In this document: positions 1-11,604 of the stretch, piece by piece
Position numbering within the stretch: the stretch's first letter is position 1
Layout: the number at the start of each line of letters is the position of its first letter
NCBI RefSeq assembly: GCF_017591425.1
Contig: NW_024465777.1
Location: forward strand, 1,736,001-1,800,000
Reading direction: 5' to 3'
DNA length: 64,000 bases
Origin: Ochotona curzoniae
Lineage: Eukaryota; Chordata; Mammalia; Lagomorpha; Ochotonidae
Position numbers and translations under genes: made by a program
Notes under the pieces: model-generated
What the model saw: the letters and a program-made list of their open reading frames with translations, nothing else
Told to the model about the DNA's origin: nothing
Databases searched by the model: none

Positions 1-112
1 CAAGCAGGGAGCTGGATGGGAAGTGGAGCTGCTGGGATTAGAACCGGCGCCCATGTTAGATCCCGGCATGTTCAAGGCGAGGACTAGCCGCTAGGCCACC
101 ATGCTGGGCCCC
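1..112 (-). repeat. Lagomorph C-type SINE, cut by window edge
   Basis: Family description: tRNA-derived head starting GGGCCCGGCGCGGTGGC, a body with GATCCCATATGGGCGCC, GGCCTGGGAAAGCAG and GGGAGTGAATCATCGG, then an A-rich tail with AATAAA. Complete copies are about 300-340 bp. This copy is the inverted head half. Confidence 0.9.
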
Positions 113-136
113 ATATAGTCTTTTAAAAATCATTCA

Positions 137-292
137 TTCCTTTGACAGGAAGAGTGACAGAATGCGAAGTTGGGAGGGGAGAGAGAGAGAGAGAGAACAA
201 ATTCTCAGGCGTCACTTGACTTTCCTGGTAGCCGCAGCAATTGGGGCTTGGCCAGGTTAAGACCCAGAGCCAGAATCTCAGCTTGGGTCTCC
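137..292 (-). repeat. Old degenerate SINE fragment with (GA)n
   Basis: Landmarks AGAGTGACAGAAT, a (GA)n stretch at 177-197, and GGGCTTGGCCAGG...GCCAGAATCTCAG of an older subfamily. Confidence 0.5.
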
Positions 293-488
293 AAGTATGA
301 GAAAACAGAAAACGACATTATTGATGCTGCTATTAAAATTACCTCATGTGTAATTTTTGAAACTTAATGATCATCTGATGGCTTAAAGGCTTCTCCATAC
401 ACCCACCATTTCAAAACAATAAAGTATTTCACAAGTAAACTGAACATCTAGTTTTACAAATGCTTTTCTTTTTCTTTTTTTCTTTTTG

Positions 489-790
489 AAAGATGAATTT
501 TATTTTTATTTGAAAGGCAGAGATAGAGAGAAGTCTTCCATCCTCTGATTCACTCCACAGGTGGCTGCAGTAGCTGGAGTTGAGCTCATCTGAAGCCAGG
601 AGCCAGGAGCTTCCTCCAGGTCTCCCACATGGTTGCAGGTGTCCATGGACTTGGGCCATTCGCTGCTGCTTTCCTAGGCCATAAGCTTGGAGCTGGTTTG
701 GAAGTGAAGCAACTGGGACAAAAACCAGTGTTAATATGAAATGTTGGTGCTATAGGCAGGAGTTGGCTTTGTATGCCATGGCACCAGCTC
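489..790 (-). repeat. Old SINE copy, full length
   Basis: The tail complement TTTTATTTGAAAGGCAGAG leads into GAAGCCAGGAGCCAGGAGC and ends CATGGCACCAGCTC. Confidence 0.8.
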
Positions 791-936
791 GAACAAATGC
801 TTTTAAAATGCTGTATGCAGTACAATCCAAATTACTTTCAGTAAACTGCTAATTTTTCAGATACACTTTTTAAATAGAATATGGGAAAGTAAAAGTTTAA
901 AATATATTCTTGGTGTATAATCTTAGTAAAGAAACA

Positions 937-1206
937 TTGCAGGGGTTAAGCTAGTAGCTGGAGTCCCTGCATCCTGTATCCTGGCACTGATTCTGGCCCA
1001 CCTACTTTGTTTGCATCCCGCCGATGTCCCTGGGAGGCAGCAGGTGATGGCTGTGGTGCTTTGGCTGCTACCTGTCACAGACCCAGCTGGAGACCCTAGC
1101 TGGTGCCTTCAGCCTCGCCCTTCCTGGCTGTTGGCGGCATTTGGAGATCTGCCTGTCTCCGCCCGTCCCTTTCACTGTGCTTTTCAAATAGATGAACATT
1201 TTTAAA
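937..1206 (+). repeat. Old SINE copy
   Basis: Forward copy with a GCAGGGGTTAAGC head and a CTTTTCAAATAGATGAACA tail. Confidence 0.7.
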
Positions 1207-1210
1207 AATG

Positions 1211-1920
1211 GAAGTAATATTTTTTCATTAATTTAGGAAATGTTTGTGTGTTCTCTGTGTACTGAGAATAACAGTAGAGAATAATGGGATTGTTGTGATT
1301 CCTACACAGAATCAGTAAATTTGTGTAGGGATAATTGTTTTGCTTTTTTTGTTGCTTGTTTAGAATTTTCAGAGTACTCTCCTTTTTTACTGTAATTATT
1401 AAATTATCACTATAGTGTAGTAATGTTTCCCTATACTTAAATTTTTAGTTACTAGAGGTGTCCTGGGCTGCTTTACACATGAAGGGCTTATAGAAGTAGA
1501 TGTTTGGTTTACTTCATGCCACTGACTGCACTGGAGAACCATTTTTCTATGGGAATAGGGTTAAGAGCTAGGTCGTGGTTACCAAAAATTGATATTTTTG
1601 TATTGGAATTTATGAACAGATTTTCTGTGTGGGTGACACATAGCTCATCGTAGGCAATAAGAGATACTGCAGCTAGGTGGAGAGCTAATGTTTTCTGTCT
1701 GGTTCCTGTCCCATCACTTCATTGTGTACCTCCTGTGGTTGCTCCGTAACTGTCTCTCCCGCAGGGTCTTCAAGTTACGCTTCATATGTCTTTGGGTTGA
1801 TTATACTCCATGTGAACTCCAAACAAAACCCTTATCTTAATATATTTTTTCATTTATACTGCCTTCTGCCTTCCCTGCCCTGTACTCCCCTGCTTTCATT
1901 CTGTCTCTTCTCCTTCCCTC
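1211..1920 (+). other. KDM1A intron 6 unique sequence
   Basis: AT-rich intron between two SINEs. I see no exon, RNA gene or recognisable element in it. Confidence 0.5.
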
Positions 1921-1924
1921 CCTG

Positions 1925-2237
1925 TTTCTTTATTTGTCATTGTTATGGAGAGAAGGAGAGACACAGTTAGATATTCCGTGTATTCTTTTCCCTTCCCTAG
2001 ATGGCCCAGCAGCCAGGGATGGGCCAGGCCAAAGCCAGGAGCCTGGAGCCTGGAGCTACTTCCAGCTCTCCCACGTGGGTGGCAAGAGTCTGCACATGTG
2101 AACCATCCTCCGGTGCTTTCCCAGGCTGTTAGCAAGGAGCTGGATCGGAAGTAGAGCAATTGGGACTGAAGTGATGCCCTTATGGGATGCTGGCATCGTG
2201 ATGGTGTCATCACTAGCTGTGCCACAGTGCTGGCTTC
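1925..2237 (-). repeat. Old SINE copy
   Basis: Inverted copy with GGCCAGGCCAAAGCCAGGAG and the head complement GCCACAGTGCTGGC. Confidence 0.75.
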
Positions 2238-2314
2238 CAAATTAAAATAGAAGAGCCCTAGTATGGTGCTATGCTGCAATATTGAGATTAAGATAGTCCT
2301 GATTAAAATGATGA

Positions 2315-2437
<123 letters not shown>

Positions 2438-2504
2438 TAGTTGCTAATTATATGCTCATACGTAGTCTGAGACTCCTAAAATTGTTTAACTTACATGCTT
2501 TTTG

Positions 2505-2782
2505 AAGATTTTTTTTTATTTGAAAGGCAGAATATACAGAGAAAGGGAGACATCTTCCATCTGTTGGTTTACTCTCCAAATGGCCACAACAATCAGGGGT
2601 GGGCTAGACCAGAGCCAGGGACCAAAACCTCCATCTGGGTCTGTCCATGAGTGTCGGCGCCCGGAGTATTCGGACTGTTTCCTGGGTGCATTGGTAAGGA
2701 GCTGGATCACAGTATAGCGCTGATGTGGGATGCAGGTGTCATGGTGGTGAAATAACCCACTGCACTACAGTTCTGTTCCCCA
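2505..2782 (-). repeat. Old SINE copy
   Basis: Inverted copy 70 bases downstream of the exon 7 donor. It starts TTTGAAAGGCAGAATATACA. Confidence 0.75.
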
Positions 2783-2823
2783 AATTTATACTTTAAAGCC
2801 AAAAATACTTCTTGTAAGTTTTA

Positions 2824-3128
2824 TCTTATTTTATTATTGGAAAGTCAGATACACAGAGAGAAAGAGAGACAGAGAGGAAGATCTTCCATCCGATGATTCA
2901 CTCCCCAGGTGACTGCAGTGGCCGATCTGCGCCAATCTGAAGCCAGGAGTTAGGAACTTCCTCCAGGTCTCCCACGTGGTGCAGGGTCCCAAGGCTTTGG
3001 GCTGTCCTGGACTGCTTTCCCAGGTCCTGGATGGGAAGCAGGGCCACCGGGATTAGAATTGGCGCCCATGTGGGATCTCTGTGCATGGAAGGCTAGGACT
3101 TTAGCTACTAGGCTATCATACCAGGCCC
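2824..3128 (-). repeat. SINE copy, younger subfamily
   Basis: Inverted copy with GGAAGATCTTCCATCCGATG and a CCAGGCCC end. Confidence 0.85.
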
Positions 3129-3490
3129 TATTAGTCTATTTTGTATAGCTAATAACACAAAATCACAGATTAGTTAATTTACAAAGAAAAAAGGTTAGTA
3201 TTTTGCTCGCAGTTCAGATCCAAGGTTGAAGGCTTACATCTGGTAGCCTTCCTGTCTCTGTGGTCATGAAGCAGTGCAGGCCATTCTATGGTAAGAGGTA
3301 AGGAGTTACATCCGCCCCTGCTAGAACCATGCTGATTTAATCACAGCCAGCTCCTGGCCTGGTAGCCTTGTGTAGCCCTGCCAGCCTCAAAGGCCCTACC
3401 TGTGACACACAGTGAGGTTAAGTCTCCACCCTTTGAATACCTCACATGGGACTGGTTAAGAGGACAAACCCTGCTCAAACCATAGCAAGT
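3129..3490 (-). repeat. Ancient L1M 3'-end-like repeat
   Basis: It has the layout TATTAGTCTATTTTGTATAG...ATTTACAAAGAAAAAAGG...TCATGAAGCAG...GCTCAAACCATAGCA, which resembles a widespread old mammalian repeat. I cannot name the subfamily. Confidence 0.4.
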
Positions 3491-3660
3491 GCTGCTGTTA
3501 GTGAGAAAGTGCCCAATGATCTTCCCAAAGATTGGATAGCAGTATGAGCAAAAATTAACCGCTATACATCTTTTACTTAGCTTTTTTCTTCTAGTACTAG
3601 GGAAATTATTCTTAAAAGACAAATAAGTGGCAAATTTTGTAAACGAGGACTTTTTTCTTT

Positions 3661-3957
3661 TTTAAGATTTATTTATTTTACTTGCCAGAGTTACGCAGAA
3701 GGAGAGAGTCAGAGGGATCTTCCATCTACTAGTTCACCCCCCAAATGGCTGCAGTGGCTATTTCTTTGGGCTAATCTGAGGCTGGGGACCAGGAGCTTCT
3801 TCTGGATCTTCCATATGGGCACAGGGCCTCCAAGGCCTTGGGTCATTAGTGGTTTCCCAGCCATTAATAGCGGAATTGGAACCAGAGTGATTGGGACTCA
3901 AATCAGTGCCCATTGGCTTGCTGCCCCCCTCCAGCCACGGAGGTTTGTAATGTGGCA
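3661..3957 (-). repeat. Old SINE copy
   Basis: Inverted copy starting TTTAAGATTTATTTATTTTA, with a damaged head. Confidence 0.7.
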
Positions 3958-4319
3958 TTATTTATAATAGGATGTTAGAAATAGCATATCAAATGATTAT
4001 AAATTACATGATGAGAAGCATACATCCATAAAAACTATGCTGTTCCTTGTTAATAAACAGTGATGCCTGTGATATATCATTGAGTTTGAAAATGACAGCG
4101 ATATGTATACTATAATCCTTTGGTGTATGTATGTCTGATATGATATACCTAAAATTTAGGAAGAACTATAATGAAATGTTAATGCATAGGACAAACTCTT
4201 TTCGCTTATCTATGTAGTATTTTTTAAGCTCTTTTTTGGGGAAGGGTTATTTTTTGAGGCATGATTCATATCTTTTAAATTTTGATTCTTTTGTTTTTCC
4301 GATTAAAAATTTTCAAAGT

Positions 4320-4625
4320 ATTTTTTTTAATTTGGTTGAAAGAAACGATGGGACAGAGATCTTTCCCCTACTGGATCACTACTAAAATATCTGTAAAAGT
4401 CCAAGACTTGGCAAGGCCAAAGTTAGAATGCATAATTCCAAGCAGGTCTGTCGTGTGGGTGGCAGGGACCCAAATATTTGAACCATCACTTGCTGGCTCC
4501 CAGGATGCACACAGGCGGGAAATGGCTCAAAGGTGTGGGATAACCGGAACTGGAACCCTGCACTTTAGTACAGGATGTGGGCATCCAGGGCAGTGGCTTA
4601 CCTCGCAGCACCTCAACACCCACCC
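4320..4625 (-). repeat. Degenerate SINE copy
   Basis: Recognisable from AATTTGGTTGAAAG, GACAGAGATCTTTCCCCTAC and AGGATGTGGGCATC. It ends about 90 bases before the exon 8 acceptor. Confidence 0.55.
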
Positions 4626-4698
4626 TTCGTATTTTTTTATTTTGAGTACAACAGTCTTTGAGGTTTTCATTCTCTTCTTGTAGATACATTGAATTTAA

Positions 4699-4854
<156 letters not shown>

Positions 4855-4991
4855 TAGTTGAAAAAAAGAATCCGGAAGTCGAGGGATGTGTGTATAAATA
4901 TACACATGTAAATGCAGACAGAAATGATGTGACATGATGCTGATTGTTTCTTCATTCTGAGCCAATCCAGAAGGGATTATTGTTAATTATA

Positions 4992-5027
4992 CGTATGTGT
5001 GTGTGTGTGTGTGTGCGCGCGCGCGCT
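4992..5027 (+). repeat. (GT)n(GC)n alternating tract
   Basis: An uninterrupted purine-pyrimidine alternation, TG repeats running into GCGCGCGC, 180 bases after exon 8. Confidence 0.9.
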
Positions 5028-5299
5028 TTTTATTTGGCTGTGGCCACCTGCTCCAAGAGACTTGGAATTGAAGCCCGAGTCTTCATTTCTGCGTATTGTG
5101 CCTCCCATCATGTGTTCTTCACAGCGCTGGTTTTGTGTTTATAGACTCAGGCTTTTCATGGGCTAGCAGCAAAATGTGGTAGGACTTACCCAAATGTATT
5201 AGTAGGCTCAACTGTTCGCAACTGAACAAAAGGCATAGGATCCAGAGTAGTTTAGTATAAAACAGAAGCTACACAAGTCGTCTCCCTCCCACCCCTTTT

Positions 5300-5585
5300 T
5301 TTCCTTGCAGGGTGGGGGAGTTACTCTCAAATTCACTCACTCGTCAAGTGCCAGTAGTGGGCTGAGCTAGGCAGGAGCCAGGAACGCAGTCCTTGTCTGT
5401 TATCTAGCTACCAGAGCTGTTGTATGCTGTCAGGAAGTACATTAGTGGGAAATGAATTGGGCATGGCGCCAGCGCTGGAATCCAGTTACTCCAGTAAATG
5501 ATGTGGGTCCTAAACGGCATCTTCACTTCCACATCAGGTACCTGACACCTGTCACACCGACACCCTACCTGTTACGCTGTGTTCC
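5300..5585 (-). repeat. Degenerate SINE-like sequence
   Basis: Weak similarity (AAATTCACTCACTCG, GGCAGGAGCCAGGAACGC, GTTACGCTGTG). This is the poorest SINE call in the window. Confidence 0.4.
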
Positions 5586-6696
5586 ATAGGTGAACAGGAT
5601 TCAGAAGATTGTATTATACCAAATATTCTTTCATGATGAGAGTCTATACCTTTCAGAATATGCTGTTACTCAGGGAAAGGAAATATGGCTCAGTTTTTCG
5701 GGTTTATGCAAGGGTCTCCAGGGACTTCCTCATCTAGTTCTGTCTGCCCTTAGGCTTTATGGGCGTCTTGAGAGAGAAAAACGGCTGGGTTCCCATCCCT
5801 GCAATCCTAGCCCAGGTTTCCTGCCAGGGCTTCGAGGCTGCTCACAGAATAAAGAGTAGAATAAGAGAGAAAGGATGGAATTTGGATTAATTCTATTCAA
5901 CCATTTGATAAATTTCTGATATTCTTAAAAGATCTATAGAGGATGTAGAGATGAATAAGAAAGGCCCTGCAACAGTCTAGAGTACTACTAATACACAAAT
6001 ATTTTTTTCCTAGCTCTTTATTATGTAAACTTAAAGTTATGCAAAAGTAGGAAGAATCTGTGCTGAACTCCCATGTTCCCAAACTTGTTATATTTATCCC
6101 ATTCCCTGTGTTATAAATGCAGAATATTTTAAAGCAAATCACAAATACATTATGCACAGATTGGCCAGCAGCGCATGTAGGTTTGCTGATAGTTTGATAG
6201 AGGTACAGCTAGGGGAGGGGAACCAGTGGACAAGAGAATGTAAGGAGCTGAGGGGACCGGGGCAGGAGTGATGGTGAAGGGCAGTGGTTGTGTGAGGGCT
6301 GGACCTGCTGGCAGAGAAGGAGTCAGTCTGAGCCGAGAGCTTGCTAAAGGAGGCTGGACTGCTCCCAGGAAGGGTGGGAGAAATGAAGGCTGAAGTTTAG
6401 GATAAAGAGAGCTGTGCTAGGGAGATGTTGCAGTGCCATGACTGGATTGGTGTTTGGGATAGATAGGCAGCAAAGGGCTGAGCTGAGCTGAGAAAGTAGC
6501 AGTAATCCACACTGAAGACTGTTTCTGGTCATGGAGGCATCACCTTTTTTCTCTAGGCTTTGCTGTACATGCTCTTTTACTAGCCTTTTTTGTTGCTTGT
6601 TTCAATTAGTATGCCAGTATTACATGCAACATTTTAATCTGTTAGAACACAACACAGAACACAACAGAAAGCTGATTGTGTGTGTGCGTGTTTATG

Positions 6697-6995
6697 TAAG
6701 ATTTATTTACTATCTTAAAGATTTGGAATTAGGGAATATGTTCCTCTTCTGGTTCACTCCCTAGATAGCCATGACAGCCAGTAATGTCCCAGGCCACAGC
6801 CGGGAGCCAGGAGGTTCACCCAGGTCTCCCATGTGAGGGCAAGGGCCCACACGCTTGGGTCATCCTCTGTTGCTTTTCCTAGGCCATTAGCAGGGAGCTG
6901 GATTGCAAGTGAGGCATTCCACAACCCTAAGTGGTACCCATATATTGGTATGTCATGCAGCAACCGTATCAACTGGGCCACACTTCCAGCTCCCT
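6697..6995 (-). repeat. Old SINE copy
   Basis: Inverted copy with GTTCACTCCCTAGATAGCC and GGCCATTAGCAGGGAGCTGG. Confidence 0.75.
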
Positions 6996-7699
6996 CTTTA
7001 GTCTAACAGTGAAGAGAAACTTTTTGTAGTAGAAATATACAGAGAAATGGGTTGCTTTCCTCAGATTAGACTATTTTAAAGCATTTGTTGCTGAATAATA
7101 TGCCAGTGCTGCTAAAGTGTGGCCTGCTCCTGCTGCTATTCTAGTTAACTGTTGGCTGATGATGCAGAAATGTAAATAACTACACCGTTTGCTCAGGTGA
7201 TGACCTTGGGAGGAGGACTTGGTCAGTGATTGATGTTCTGGTTTATAAATCCACGTATCTCCTCAGGACTGACTCTTCTGAGTAAGTTAGGCAGCAAGTG
7301 TTAACCTGGTGATGTGATTTTCAGCATTTTGTAATCAGTAATACTTTTCCAGGTGAGATGGATAGTTGTCATTCAACTTTAATTTGTATAGGATTTTTCT
7401 ACATTCGACTTGCATTTTGTACAGTTGCCAAATGCTGAGGAAAATTCCTGAGCCATCTCATATTTGGAAGGGAATTCTTTGAGGCTGAGAATTCCTCCTT
7501 TCTGCAGTTAGTCACGAGGCACCTGAATGTTTCTGTGTTTTTCTTCCTTAGCAGCTTGGCAGTGCAGCTCAGTGTAAGAATGGGTAACTATTGATTAGCA
7601 GATTTACTGTAGAAGTACTGCAAAGATTCTTCTTTGTACAAGTACAGAGAATACCATTGTTAATGCTTTTATAACTACAAATGTGTCTCCTAGCTTTAG

Positions 7700-7800
7700 G
7701 TCAGTCAGTAATTTTACTTCTCCATTTTGCAGAAAGCTCACACAGTGTTAACCTAAGGTCATTGCAGTCAGCAAGTTGGAAAGCAGACCCAGTGCCTGGT
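7700..7800 (-). repeat. Possible MIR fragment
   Basis: CCATTTTGCAGAAAG...ACCTAAGGTCA...GTTGGAAAGCAGACCCAG resembles the core of an inverted MIR. Confidence 0.35.
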
Positions 7801-8261
7801 GTTCTGGCTCAGATTCCCATGTTTGGTCTGCTGCTCCTGGCTGGAAGTTCAGGGAAATTGGGATGAGTGAGCATGTGCAAGTCTTAAGACCCCGTTTGCT
7901 TCCATCAGCTGGGTCTTCCTCTGTGAGAACTTCTGCCGGTAGGAAATAAGGTTCACATGGAGTAGAAATTCACTTAACTGTTGACTACTTTAGCGAACTG
8001 TTGGATGAAGTAGGCCATGCCTGTTTTGTTTTTGTGGCTAGCTTCAGTTGAAGAGAGAATAATTTTAGTGTGTACAAGGCCAGTAGTTAGACAGTTGTGG
8101 AAATAGCTTGTCATGGTGTCTACCTGGCCATTTTGCTACCATAAAAAAAAAATCACATAGCAGGTGGTTTTTGATATTTTTATATTGTTTTGGTTACAAT
8201 TGCATGGATCCCTAAAATACTGGGCTTTTTTGGGGGGGGGGGGGTTGGCCTTTTTTTTTTT

Positions 8262-8577
8262 TTTAAGATTTACTTATCTTTATTGGAAAGCTGGATATAC
8301 AAAGAAGAGGAGAGACAAAGATCTTCTGTCTGATGATTCACTCCCCAAGTGGCTGTAATGGCCAGAGCTGTGCCAATCTGAAGCCTGGAGCCTCTTACGG
8401 CTCTCCCACATGAGTGCAGGGTCCCAAGGCTTTGGGCCATCCTTGCCTGCTTTCCCAGGCCACAAACAGGGAGCTGGATGGGAAATGGGGCCTCCAGGAC
8501 ACAAATTGGTGTCCATATAGGATCCCAGCTTGTGCAAGGCAAGGACTTTAGCTGCTAGGCTACCACACCAGGCCCCA
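8262..8577 (-). repeat. SINE copy, younger subfamily
   Basis: Inverted full-length copy preceded by a G(11) run and a T-rich tail; it ends CCAGGCCCC. Confidence 0.85.
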
Positions 8578-8587
8578 CTCTACCCTT

Positions 8588-8872
8588 TGTATTTTTTTGT
8601 TTGAAGGAGCTACAGAGTGCTCTTCCTTCTTGTTCACTCCCCAGATGCTACAACAGCCAGAGTTGGACCAGGGCTGAAGCCAGAAACTTCATCACGTCTC
8701 TGGCATGGGTCGGGGGAGTTCTAACACTTGGACCATTTGCAGCTTTTCCCAGGATATTAAAGAGAGGTGGATCACAAGTGAAACAGCCAGAACTCAAACT
8801 GTCACCCTGAGAGGGATAGCCTGTGTTAGGGACGCAGGTGGCATTGCCCTCTATGCCACAGTGCCAGCCCAA
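8588..8872 (-). repeat. Old SINE copy
   Basis: Inverted copy with CTTCTTGTTCACTCCCCAG and CACAGTGCCAGCCC. Confidence 0.75.
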
Positions 8873-8975
8873 ACTCTGCTTTACAAGAAGTTTAAAGATG
8901 AAGTGAAATGTAATTCCTTCCTTTATGCTCTTGAAGTTTCCAAATCGTTTTTCTTTTCGAAATAGTAATTTTTAG

Positions 8976-9260
8976 GGCCACGGTGATATGGTGGGTTAAC
9001 ATACAGGTGCTGATTCTGTCCCGCTGCTCTGCTTCTCATCCAGCTTCCTGCGGATGCAGGCGAGAAGGCAGTGAACGATGGCCCAAATGCTGAGGTTCCC
9101 GTTAGCCCCTGGGGATCCAGATAGCGCTAGGCTCCTGGCTCTGGCCTGACCTGGTCCCTGCCATTGCAGCCATTTGGGGAATGAACCAGCTGGTAGAAGA
9201 TTGCTTTCTCTGTCTCTAACTCTGCCTTTTAAAGAAATCTTATAAAATAAAAATACTTTT
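8976..9260 (+). repeat. Old SINE copy
   Basis: Forward copy, the last SINE before the SINE-free centre of intron 8. Confidence 0.75.
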
Positions 9261-11270
9261 ACGGGTTGCATTATTAGTTTAGTAAGAACTTACTGAATAG
9301 CTCTACTGTGTGCTGGAGACGGCCTAGGCACTTTGTGTGTGGGTGTGGATGCTCTCTGCACTCATCCCTTCATTGCTTTTAGGAACTGAACGATCCCTTA
9401 CAATTTAGAGGAGGAGACAACAGTTGCCACATATAAAAGCACACTGAGTTGTTTGTGGTTAAGGATATACCTGGTGTGCTGGTATAATGGCTTTGTCTCC
9501 TCTTTTGGTTGGGAGAATCTGGATTAGAAACTTTTCAGTTGTAAATTTCTTCCAGATTTTCCAGAGAAGTTTACCTTAGTCTTCTGTCTTAATAGAATTC
9601 CAAAAATGCTTGATGTGTGAGCACTGGAGAGGTAGAAGTTGCCTGTGGCCTTGTTGGCCTGGTTTGATCATAAGTGTACCAGGCTGAATCTCAGTTTTGT
9701 GTGCCTGGAACATTGCTGCACTTAACTATTCCGCTGTGCTGCTGGAGAGCTTAAGGCTGGAAGTGAGGTAGATGTCCCTTTTTGAAGACCTAAATGTTAG
9801 ATTGCATCCAACGGTGGAACCAAGGAGAGCTGTTATTTCCTTTGGAACTGTTTCTTGTAGGGGCAAGGACCTGTCCAGAAAATTGTTTGTCTCTCCCTAG
9901 ATTTATTTCTATACAGCTGTACCCTTTTTACATGTTCAGGAATGCTTCGTGTGAGTATCAGGGATGCTATAGGATCAGAACAGTGAGAATGGATTCCACT
10001 GGAAACAGTGAGACTTGGCCACTTTTTATTATTGAAGGAATTGTTAACCTGAGATTTTCATAGAGAAGGAAATGGCTTTGAAAAGGCATAATCAAAATCT
10101 GTTTAAGATGGTAGCATTTTGTTTGCTTCCTTTATAGAAGATTGTTGTATGATTAGTCCCTTTCTACTAAATTCTTCTGAGTCGCTGTTACCAGGTCTTA
10201 CCTGCCTCCCATTGTGCTGCTGCATCCTTTGTAATCATTTGTTCCAGTTCATTTTTTAAGATGCGATATGAGGGTATTTCAAAAGTGTGTAGAAAGTGAA
10301 ATTAAACAATGGGCTATTTTGACAGTTTTAAAAATCCATACATATAAGGAGTTTTTAAAAAGTTCTTTTCTGAAAAAATTATTTTTGAATTTTAAAAACT
10401 TAGCTTATGATTTTATTTTTCCACATACTTATTGAAGTGTACCTTCTTGTGGGCATGTAGTGGAATAGACACGTAAAATTACACTTACTGCTGTATTTAG
10501 AGATTACAAATATTTCAGTTTCTTAATTGTGAAATTATTAGCATCTGAGGGAAAGAGATAGTGTTAAGGGCAGTCGCTTGCTAGAGTTCTTTTCATCAAT
10601 TGGCTGTGTTAACATGTTTTATTTTTGGAGGTGGATTCAAGATGTAAATATATTAAAAACACAGTTTGGTTTTTCTCTCAATCAGTATTGATTCTCTTAT
10701 GGGCAAATGTTTTATTTACTGAATGTTTCTTTAATTTCAAAGTAGTAATTTTAAGGTTAACAGAAGCATTATTAGGTTTCAGGGTGATCCCTCACTGCAC
10801 TTGGAACATTCCTGTAATTGCTTCATGGGGCAGAAAGCTGAGGGGGCCTCAGGTGCTGAGTCTGGTGCCTAAGTTCCTAAAACTGAGCCTCCGCTCAGAG
10901 CTGTGTATCACACCAGCGGTTCTGCCCTCGGCGGCGGCCTGGTGGTAAACTTTGTTTTTATTTTTGTTTCTGTTTTTTGATTTTGTTACTGTTCTGTGTT
11001 TTCTTTCTTTCCTTTTCTATTGAGTTTTTGCTTTATTTCTCATTGCTTTTGGCCACCTTTCCCTCCCTGCCTTTTTACAGTTGCTTTTCTTTTGGCCATT
11101 TGCCGTTCCCATTTTGGTCTCTGTACAGTCTGTTCCGTATTTATATTCGAATGGTTGCAGCTTCTTGCAAAACAGAATGCTTCTGTCATGCTATGTTTAA
11201 AGCCTGATTTTACTGCTGTCATTCAAAATTAAAGGACGTGGCTGTTGGGCTGTTATTTACAGTTTATTTC
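9261..11270 (+). other. KDM1A intron 8, SINE-free part upstream of E8a
   Basis: I see no recent SINE here and no additional exon with convincing signals. It holds one old terminal-inverted-repeat element (10268-10446) and T-rich unique sequence. Together with 11310-13566 it forms the longest purely intronic SINE-free stretch I found. Confidence 0.6.
10268..10446 (+). repeat. Terminal-inverted-repeat element, copy 1
   Basis: The left end GAGGGTATTTCAAAAGTG is loosely mirrored by the right end, the reverse complement of ATTGAAGTGTACCTTC. The interior is A/T-rich. A related copy lies at 32693-32806. It looks like an old non-autonomous DNA transposon. Confidence 0.5.
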
Positions 11271-11276
11271 TCTCTC

Positions 11277-11282
11277 TGCTGC
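11277..11282 (+). promoter_or_regulatory. UGCUGC motif upstream of E8a
   Basis: TGCTGC ends 12 bases before the microexon, inside its pyrimidine tract. UGC motifs in this position are what the neuronal splicing factor SRRM4 (nSR100) is known to recognise upstream of neural microexons. The motif and spacing are visible; factor binding is inferred. Confidence 0.6.
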
Positions 11283-11287
11283 ACTGG

Positions 11288-11308
11288 TTAAAAGGACACT
11301 GTCAAGGT
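11288..11308 (+). repeat. Inverted-repeat arm spanning microexon E8a
   Basis: This arm covers the 3' splice site, all 12 exon bases and the first two donor bases. It is complementary to 11605-11625 at 20 of 21 positions, with 15 consecutive pairs (GGACACTGTCAAGGT against ACCTTGACAGTGTCC) and one A-C mismatch at 11293/11620. The loop would be about 296 nt. In pre-mRNA this would hide both splice sites of the microexon in a duplex. Confidence 0.85.
11295..11306 (+). CDS. KDM1A: KDM1A neuronal microexon E8a (12 nt, DTVK)
   Basis: The twelve bases GACACTGTCAAG encode Asp-Thr-Val-Lys. They are preceded by a pyrimidine tract (TTTATTTCTCTCTCTGCTGC) ending TTAAAAG and followed by a GTATTT donor. Both flanking exons join in phase 0, so inclusion adds exactly four residues after residue 369, giving a predicted 856-residue protein. 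This is the position and peptide of the known neuron-specific LSD1 isoform, in which the inserted threonine is phosphorylated and the enzyme's repressive activity is altered in differentiating neurons. The exon lies inside a long-range inverted repeat (see 11288-11308 and 11605-11625). It is too short for ordinary ORF finding; I identified it from the peptide and splice signals. Brain usage in this species is inferred. Confidence 0.9.
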
Positions 11309-11314
11309 ATTTTT

Positions 11315-11359
11315 TCACGATTTTTCCAGTCATTTTCCTCACTGTTTACAATATCCCAT
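11315..11359 (+). promoter_or_regulatory. YCAY cluster downstream of E8a (NOVA-type sites)
   Basis: Four YCAY tetramers (TCAC 11315, TCAT 11330, TCAC 11339, CCAT 11356) fall within 45 bases, starting 9 bases after the microexon. NOVA proteins bind YCAY clusters, and clusters downstream of an exon generally promote its inclusion. Binding here is inferred. Confidence 0.5.
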
Positions 11360-11604
11360 TGAAAACTTGACACTGAAATCCTTTCCTTTCGAGGTCCTCT
11401 CCATCCTGCATCACACTGGTCTGTTGGTGTAGTTGCGCCTGTGTGTTGGGCTGGTGCCATCAAGTTTTTGTCATTGAAAACGCATGTAAAAACAGGGTAT
11501 TTTTAAGGGGAGGGAGTGTATGGGTGGACTAAAGGAGGAAGTGTAAGAACCAAGTGGGCTGCTGAGCAGAGGGAAGAAACAAAAGGTCAAATTTGGTCCC
11601 TCTA

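Larger units (their letters stand above)
5586..8260 (+). other. KDM1A intron 8 proximal sequence
   Basis: Apart from one SINE (6697-6995) and a possible MIR fragment near 7700, this is unique intron. No exon is supported. Confidence 0.5.
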
